Shown: positions 6,501 through 10,025 of the stretch, in pieces | Layout: the number at the start of each line of letters is the position of its first letter | Numbering within the stretch: the first letter of the stretch is position 1 | Source of the DNA: JBBQXY01 sp051004815 | GTDB taxonomy: Bacteria; Chloroflexota; Ktedonobacteria; Ktedonobacterales; Ktedonobacteraceae | Direction: 5' to 3' | Assembly (NCBI GenBank): GCA_051004815.1 | Contig: JBPCJY010000151.1 | Span: 1-10,025 of the forward strand | Length of the DNA stretch: 10,025 nucleotides | Program-made: the position numbers and the translations under genes | Notes under the pieces: generated by a model | Seen by the model: only the letters and a program-made list of their open reading frames with translations | Databases searched by the model: none | What the model was told of the DNA's origin: nothing

Positions 6501-7602
6501 CCAACATGACCTGGAAGAAGGGATTCTGACCGGAGGAGCGATCGGGCTGCAGTTCCTTGACCAGATACTCGAAAGGTACATCTTGATGCTCCTGCGCTTG
6601 CAGCAGTCCTTCGCCCACACGTCTGAGCAACTCGCGGAAGGTGGGATTGCCGGAGAGATCGGTGCGCAGCACCAATGTGTTGACCAAAAAGCCGATCAGG
6701 TCTTCGGTCTCTGGCTGTCCACGATCAGCACTGACCGTCCCCAGCAAGATATCCTCCTGGCCACTGTAGCGCGACAGCAAGGTTTGGAAGGCGGTAGTCA
6801 GCGTCGTGAACAGGCTGACCCCTTCCCGTTGGCTCAGTGTCTTCAAGGCTTGGCTCAGTGGTTGCGGCAAGCTGAAGAGGTAACTGTCCCCGTGCGTACT
6901 CGCCACCGCTGAGCGAGGATGATCGGTGGGCAGTTCCAGCATGCTGGGAGCATCGGCTAAGTGCGTTTTCCAATAGCTGAGCTGGTCGGCCAGCACCGAC
7001 CCTTGCAGCCAGTCACGTTGCCAGGCAGCGAAGTCGGCGTACTGAATGGGCAAGTCGGGTAACACAGCCGATTGCTTGCTCACCGCAGCCTGATAGAGCG
7101 TTTCCAGTTCGCGGAAGAAGACGCCAATAGACCAGCCATCAAAGATGCTGTGGTGGATGACCAGCAGCAGCAAATGCTCCTGGACTCCCAGGCGCAGCAA
7201 GTGCAGACGCAGCAACGGCCCACGGGCGAGATCGAAGGGCTGTTGTGCCTGCTGGTTCGCGAAGCGCAGTGCCTCAGCTTGCCGCTCCGACTGGGGCAGA
7301 GATTGCACGTCTACCAGGGGCAAGGGGAGTGTCAGCGTAGGGGCAACCGCCTGCATCGGTTGTCCATCCTGGACGAGAAAGGTAGTACGCAAGGTTTCAT
7401 GTCGCTGGATCAGCATATTCACGCTTTGCTCAAGGGCTTCCCGATCAAGGGAACCCCTGATGTGAGCGGTTGAGGCCATATTATACGTAGCACTGTTCGG
7501 CTCCAATTGGTCCAGGAACCAGAGACGCTCCTGGGCGAACGAAGCCGGAAAAACAAATGCATCTTGTTCTGTTTCTGAATTTGATAGAGTAGTAGTTGCC
7601 AT
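3526..7602 (-). CDS. Nonribosomal peptide synthetase, terminal module C-A-T-TE
   Basis: A 1358-residue cytoplasmic NRPS that should condense an upstream aminoacyl unit with its own amino acid and release the product. C domain (about 18-445) is of LCL type: SFAQERLWFL (21-30), HHSIFDG with catalytic His151 and Asp155, and HQDVPFEYL (339-347). A domain (about 470-975): LKAGGAYVPLDP, YTSGSTGKPKG (624-634), NHYGPTET (763-770), YRTGD and Lys966 in NGKID. Pocket residues D670, L671, T674, K713, I738, G740, H764, V772, G773, K966 read DLTKIGHVGK, an Asp/Asn-type code. T domain: LGGHSL with phosphopantetheine Ser1022. TE (about 1086-1350): GWCNG with Cys1158 replacing Ser, Asp1185 and His1327 as likely triad partners. 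No epimerase or methyltransferase is seen. AAAGGAG 11 bases before the ATG supports the start. The A-T gene lies 134 bases upstream. GC is clearly higher in the TE and N-terminal C domain than in the A domain. Confidence 0.95.
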   Translation of the reverse strand: MATTTLSNSETEQDAFVFPASFAQERLWFLDQLEPNSATYNMASTAHIRGSLDREALEQSVNMLIQRHETLRTTFLVQDGQPMQAVAPTLTLPLPLVDVQSLPQSERQAEALRFANQQAQQPFDLARGPLLRLHLLRLGVQEHLLLLVIHHSIFDGWSIGVFFRELETLYQAAVSKQSAVLPDLPIQYADFAAWQRDWLQGSVLADQLSYWKTHLADAPSMLELPTDHPRSAVASTHGDSYLFSLPQPLSQALKTLSQREGVSLFTTLTTAFQTLLSRYSGQEDILLGTVSADRGQPETEDLIGFLVNTLVLRTDLSGNPTFRELLRRVGEGLLQAQEHQDVPFEYLVKELQPDRSSGQNPFFQVMLVFEPIVSTPSEGWSIDQMDIETETAKFDLHLGLQDRPEGLRCRFEYNTDLFDETTIARMAEHWQILLEGIVTHPEQQLSELPLLTEAERHQLLVQWNATATEYSDLQCVHQLFETQVERTPYAHALAFENVYLTYQELNTKANQLAHFLQQMEVGPEVLVGLYMERSLEMMVALLGILKAGGAYVPLDPTFPSERLGFMLADAQVSVLVTQQSLVPKLPEHNAHVICMDTDWNDIAQMSKANASSEVKGENAVYVIYTSGSTGKPKGVTIEHRQLANYLNGVVQRLDISAGSSFATVSSLATDLGNTAIFPCLCTGGCLHIVSRERAIDHHALEDYFSRHAIDCLKITPSHLSALLASSQTGRIMPRQRLIIGGEAFSWEWVNKLQSLFPDCTIFNHYGPTETAVGVLTYRVQKDQGKLTYTTAPMGRPIGNTQVYLLDKYQHPVPIGVAGELYIGGASVTRGYLNRPELTAEKFIANPFTTECGGRMYRTGDLARYLPDGNIEFLGRVDDQVKIRGFRIELGEIQAMLSNHPAVLSALVVVREDVPGEKYLVAYIVLHEWQTSTDAELQSYLKKQVPAYMVPSAFVLLEALPLTPNGKIDKRALPAPERIRSETEAFVAPTLTIHYQLQHIWEDLLGVKPIGMQDDFFSLGGHSLLAARMVNRIEQVCGKKLPLATLFAGATIHHLADALLKDDAARGKEEADTRTRVVTVQADGSRRPFFFLHGDWHGGGLYCLNLAEHLSKEQPFYTLEPYRFEGLAVPPPLEEMAAAHIHAMRAVQPEGPYLLGGWCNGGLLAYEMARQLHACGQTVALLVALDMGTPSSYRQIRTTITRCGKLLGLGQEQQVNWFLRYIYLRVPSFRKRAREVAGVKTSEQTASQSKAGRRGLGQRVRQALFPSVEALRYNWFGIYRWVAGNYVPGPYPGKLTLLWSNEADARSSNWRTVSGAKEVEEQVFPGIHVMYGNENLPLLAERLNAYLLEAQATIEHERV

Positions 7603-7613
7603 AATTTGATGTG

Positions 7614-7620
7614 CTCCTTT
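7614..7620 (-). promoter_or_regulatory. Ribosome binding site of the C-A-T-TE gene
   Basis: The minus strand reads AAAGGAG, 11 bases before the ATG at 7602. It is a strong Shine-Dalgarno match at slightly long spacing. It fits the N-terminus, which runs directly into the first condensation motif. Confidence 0.65.
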
Positions 7621-7638
7621 CCTACTTACCCTCTGAGA

Positions 7639-7667
7639 AGGCTATCAGTAGGAGAGAGGTGTGTCAA
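7639..7667 (-). promoter_or_regulatory. Candidate internal promoter ahead of the C-A-T-TE gene
   Basis: On the minus strand a perfect TTGACA (7667-7662) is followed after 17 bases by TAGCCT (7644-7639). The latter is preceded by TGA, so it has an extended -10 TG. The predicted start of transcription is near 7632, giving a 5' leader of about 30 bases. The -10 hexamer itself is poor (3 of 6). If real, it lets the second NRPS gene be transcribed separately from the loading module. Confidence 0.4.
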
Positions 7668-7680
7668 TCAACTAAATTAC

Positions 7681-7720
7681 CGACATGTATTGATACATAT
7701 TGACACATATTGATATACAA
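7681..7720. repeat. Four 10-base tandem repeats between the NRPS genes
   Basis: Consecutive 10-base units are cgacatgtat, tgatacatat, tgacacatat and tgatatacaa. The middle two differ at one base, and the outer ones match the pattern TGAYACATAT less well. A dyad, atgtat-tg-atacat (7685-7698), is embedded. The array ends about 14 bases upstream of the candidate -35 element, roughly -50 to -89 from the predicted transcription start. One repeat per helical turn just upstream of a promoter is the layout of an activator or cooperative regulator site; the regulator is unknown. Confidence 0.55.
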
Positions 7721-7736
7721 CTTCCCTCACACCGTT

Positions 7737-9704
7737 TCAGGAAGTGCTGTTTTCAGCAGTTCCTGCTACACGTTTGGCCGCACGAGGGATCGCTCTGATA
7801 GCGGGTTTGCTGGGTAGTTCATCGCTGACATGCGACAGTGCGAGGAGCTCAACCTGCTCGGCTACAGTTGGAGCATCAAAGAAACTGCGCAAAGGTAGCG
7901 TAATCCGCAAAGTATTTTGCAGCTGCGCAATGACTTGCATCGCCAGGAGAGAGTGGCCACCCAGGGCAAAGAAATTGTCATGGATACCGACCCGTTCGAT
8001 CCCAAGTATGCTTGACCAGATACCGGCTATACTTTCTTCCATGGGAGTGCGCGGTGCCACGAACGTTTGTTGCAGTTCAGGGCGTGTCTGGTCAGGGGCG
8101 GGCAAGGCGTGGCGATCCACCTTACCATTTGGCATCAAGGGAAACGCCTCTAAGAGCATAAATGCCGAAGGCAGCATGTAGGTTGGTAAGGCTTTTGTAA
8201 GATGCTCTTGTAGCTCGCTAATGGTGAGCTTCTGCTGTCCATGTAGGACTACATACGCCACCAGTCGTTTGTCGCCCTGCACATCTTCGCGAGCCATTAC
8301 CACCGCTTGTTGTACAGCAGAGTGCGTATTGAGCGTAGCCTCGATCTCACCTGGTTCGATACGGAAACCGCGAATCTTCACTTGATGATCCAGCCGCCCC
8401 AGATACTCAATGTTGCCGTCTGGCAAGTAGCGAGCCCAATCCCCGGTTTTATAAAGCAATGTTCCTGCTATAGTACTAAAGGGGCTTGGCACGAACTTTG
8501 CGGCTGTTAAGTCTGGACGGTTGAAGTAGCCGCGAGCCAGCCCGTCTCCACCAACGTGAAGTTCACCAGGCACGCCAATCGGTACCAGTTGGTTATAATC
8601 ATCCAGCAAATAGATCTGCGTGTTAGCAATCGGGCGACCAATCGGAACGCTTGTGAGTGCTTTACCCTCCCTCATGTCGTAACAGGTCGCATCTGCCGCC
8701 ACTTCGGATGAGCCATAAAGGTTGAGGAGCACACCGTGGGGCATCCTATTCACAAAGCGTAAGGCCAGATCCAAAGGAAGCGTTTCACCACTGCTGATCC
8801 AATATTTCAATGTAGGGATCTGCTTCTGAAGATCAGCAGTCAAATCCAACAAAACCCGCAACAAAGAAGGTACCAGTACGATACGGGTGACAGCATGAGT
8901 AGCCAGCACCTGGAGCAATAGTTCAGGGCTTTTTATGATCATATCGGGAATGATGACTATCCGAATGCCTTGCAGCAAAGGCCCAAAAATTTCCCAAACC
9001 GAGTCCACAAAACTCAAAGCTGTTTTTTGGCAACACACCTCTTCTGGTTCGAAAGGGTAGATGTTCCACATCCAGCTAAAGCGGTTGATAGCAGCGCGAT
9101 GAGTACCTAAAACTCCTTTGGGTCTGCCGGTCGACCCTGAAGTGTAGAGCATATAGGCTAGATTCTCACCTGTTATACCGTTGACGATATTTTCTTCGCT
9201 CTCCTGGGCAATCACGTTCCACGCCGTATCCAGGCAGACGACCTGCTTATGCTGAGGCAGCCTCTCTATGAGTCCTTGCCGCGTTACCAGTACGGCTGGC
9301 TGAGCATCCTCCAACATGAAAGCCAGACGTTCCTGGGGATAAACTGGGTCGAGAGGGACGTAAGCTCCACCTGCTTTTAAAATGCCCAGTAGACCAATCA
9401 CCATCTCAGGTGAACGCTCTATACACAGACCAACTCTCATCTCAAGCCCGACGCTAAGACGTTGTAAATAATGTGCCAGTTGGTTGGCCCGCTCATTGAG
9501 TTGGCGATATGTCAGTTGTTGCTCCTCAAAAATCAATGCTACCGCCTCGGGAGTGCGCTCCACTTGAGCTTCAAACAACTGATGTATACACTGCTGCTTA
9601 GGGTAGGTACACGTTGTCGCGTTCCAGTCCACCAGCAATTGCTGCCGTTCCGCCTCAGTCAAAAGAGGTAGGTCGGAAGTATTAGTCACAGAATTTATAG
9701 TCAT
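7737..9704 (-). CDS. Nonribosomal peptide synthetase loading module A-T, predicted beta-alanine
   Basis: A 655-residue cytoplasmic protein with one A and one T domain; it should adenylate an amino acid and load it on its own carrier for the downstream C domain. The N-terminus, LPLLTEAERQQLL, matches the linker that normally joins C to A, so no C domain is present. A motifs: LKAGGAYVPLDP (109-120), YTSGSTGRPKG (187-197), NLYGSSE (328-334), YKTGD, and Lys528 in NGKVD. Pocket residues V233, D234, W237, V276, I303, S305, L329, A337, D338, K528 read VDWVISLADK. It lacks the usual first Asp, and I recall it as a beta-alanine code. T domain: LGGHSL with Ser585. The tail (PAIRAIPRAAK and on) resembles the linker before a C domain, suggesting a split from a longer A-T-C-A-T-TE protein. 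I chose 9704 because AAAAAGGA lies 7 bases upstream. The ATG at 9758 (673 residues) has no ribosome binding site. The stop is TGA. Confidence 0.92.
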   Translation of the reverse strand: MTINSVTNTSDLPLLTEAERQQLLVDWNATTCTYPKQQCIHQLFEAQVERTPEAVALIFEEQQLTYRQLNERANQLAHYLQRLSVGLEMRVGLCIERSPEMVIGLLGILKAGGAYVPLDPVYPQERLAFMLEDAQPAVLVTRQGLIERLPQHKQVVCLDTAWNVIAQESEENIVNGITGENLAYMLYTSGSTGRPKGVLGTHRAAINRFSWMWNIYPFEPEEVCCQKTALSFVDSVWEIFGPLLQGIRIVIIPDMIIKSPELLLQVLATHAVTRIVLVPSLLRVLLDLTADLQKQIPTLKYWISSGETLPLDLALRFVNRMPHGVLLNLYGSSEVAADATCYDMREGKALTSVPIGRPIANTQIYLLDDYNQLVPIGVPGELHVGGDGLARGYFNRPDLTAAKFVPSPFSTIAGTLLYKTGDWARYLPDGNIEYLGRLDHQVKIRGFRIEPGEIEATLNTHSAVQQAVVMAREDVQGDKRLVAYVVLHGQQKLTISELQEHLTKALPTYMLPSAFMLLEAFPLMPNGKVDRHALPAPDQTRPELQQTFVAPRTPMEESIAGIWSSILGIERVGIHDNFFALGGHSLLAMQVIAQLQNTLRITLPLRSFFDAPTVAEQVELLALSHVSDELPSKPAIRAIPRAAKRVAGTAENSTS

Positions 9705-9711
9705 TGAGCCA

Positions 9712-9719
9712 TCCTTTTT
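9712..9719 (-). promoter_or_regulatory. Ribosome binding site deciding the A-T gene start
   Basis: The minus strand reads AAAAAGGA, ending 7 bases before the ATG at 9704. The in-frame upstream ATGs at 9743 and 9758 have no purine-rich sequence at suitable spacing. The extra N-terminal residues they would add resemble nothing in NRPS linkers. Confidence 0.6.
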
Positions 9720-9790
9720 CCCTGCATTCGAGACGAATTGCATGCCAGAGCATAGCATGCAATAGACTTTATGCGATCACGCCAGGTTTT

Positions 9791-9821
9791 CGCTTCTCAC
9801 GCAAAAATAAGATGAGAAACG
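9791..9821. repeat. Leader inverted repeat upstream of the A-T gene
   Basis: Arms cgcttctca (9791-9799) and tgagaaacg (9813-9821) pair over 9 positions with one mismatch around a 13-base loop. It falls between the candidate promoter and the start codon, so it would form in the 5' leader. No T run follows on the minus strand, so attenuation by an intrinsic terminator is not supported. It could be an operator or an RNA element. Confidence 0.35.
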
Positions 9822-9838
9822 CCTAACCAATGTGTTAC

Positions 9839-9867
9839 ACGTTAAAAGATTTTCGTTGCGCTGTCAA
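9839..9867 (-). promoter_or_regulatory. Candidate promoter of the NRPS genes
   Basis: On the minus strand a perfect TTGACA (9867-9862) is followed after exactly 17 bases by TAACGT (9844-9839; 3 of 6 to TATAAT). Spacing and -35 match the candidate internal promoter ahead of the second NRPS gene. The leader would be about 125-130 bases long. A 9-base dyad gtgttacac (9832-9840) overlaps the start region and could be an operator half. Confidence 0.35.
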
Positions 9868-9930
9868 TTAAATAGCAAATTGGGCCAGTACAATTACGTA
9901 AGATGGCCTGTATATAGGAAGAGAGGAGTG

Positions 9931-9958
9931 GTTGTGGTTTTGTTAAGATTCGGTTAAG
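9931..9958 (+). promoter_or_regulatory. Three direct half-sites with 11-base period
   Basis: GTTGTG (9931), GTTAAG (9942) and GTTAAG (9953) are each separated by 5 bases, so they repeat every 11 bases in the same orientation. Tandem half-sites about 11 bases apart are typical of OmpR/PhoB-family response regulators. The array lies about 65 bases upstream of the candidate NRPS -35 element. It may instead serve a divergent gene beyond the right edge. The repeat is visible; the regulator is inferred. Confidence 0.35.
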
Positions 9959-10025
9959 GGCATAAGCAGGAGCAAGCATCTTCTGAAGGTAAAGAGGCCA
10001 ACTGCACCCATCCGCTGGTGATAGA
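9959..10025. other. Right edge, no assignable gene
   Basis: Short frames on the minus strand run in from the edge (one stays open to about 9845), but none has recognisable protein character. No start codon with a ribosome binding site is visible on the plus strand. It cannot be decided from this window whether an upstream NRPS gene or a divergent gene follows. Confidence 0.3.

Noticed and set aside
6316..6912. 198-codon plus-strand frame opposite the C domain
   Set aside because: It is antisense to well-conserved condensation-domain motifs and is a by-product of GC-rich codon usage.
7681..7720. The short tandem repeat as a CRISPR remnant
   Set aside because: The units are only 10 bases and contiguous, with no spacers and no cas genes nearby.
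9705..9758. Longer start of the A-T gene at 9758
   Set aside because: No ribosome binding site precedes it or the ATG at 9743, whereas AAAAAGGA precedes the ATG at 9704 by 7 bases. The added residues match no NRPS linker.
9845..10025. Minus-strand frame open from the right edge, possible end of an upstream gene
   Set aside because: About 60 codons with low-complexity, non-domain content, and it overlaps the candidate promoter and repeat elements.

Overview
The window looks like an accessory region of a bacterium with large genomes and many secreted proteins. All four genes are on the minus strand, so they read right to left. The Thr/Ser/Pro linkers, the jelly-roll module attached to a secreted enzyme and the style of the NRPS linkers remind me of Ktedonobacteria (Chloroflexota). 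That placement rests on memory of such proteins, not on a search. A filamentous cyanobacterium is a weaker alternative.

Right half (9704 to 3526): a two-gene, two-module nonribosomal peptide synthetase. The first gene (7737-9704) is a free-standing adenylation-thiolation (A-T) loading module. The second (3526-7602) is a complete condensation-adenylation-thiolation-thioesterase (C-A-T-TE) terminal module. Reading the ten specificity-pocket positions by hand against GrsA gives VDWVISLADK for the first A domain, which I recall as the beta-alanine pattern. The second reads DLTKIGHVGK, of the Asp/Asn type. The simplest product is a beta-alanyl-Asp or beta-alanyl-Asn dipeptide or a cyclic derivative of it. 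The TE has Cys in place of the usual nucleophilic Ser. GC content is uneven along the second gene: the C-domain start and the TE are GC-rich and the A domain is not, which suggests domain exchange.

Left half (3124 to 117): two tandem, paralogous, exported calcineurin-like phosphoesterase-fold proteins. Both copies have the same or equivalent changes at two normal metal-ligand positions (GNHD became G-G/R-H-D, and GHxH became A-Q-K-H). The upstream copy (1373-3124) also carries a C-terminal concanavalin-like module and two extra cysteine pairs. The downstream copy (117-1265) is a shorter, membrane-anchored version. Nothing in the sequence directly ties these to the NRPS; they may be an independent pair.

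Intergenic DNA: 267 bases or more upstream of the A-T gene hold a candidate promoter, a leader hairpin and an 11-base-period GTTAAG-type repeat. The 134 bases between the NRPS genes hold a candidate internal promoter behind four 10-base tandem repeats. The 401 bases after the NRPS hold a 20-bp interrupted inverted repeat spanning the stop codon and a weak terminator-like hairpin. The extreme left end has a four-tract G-run on the plus strand. I found no RNA genes, CRISPR array, insertion sequence or attachment site.
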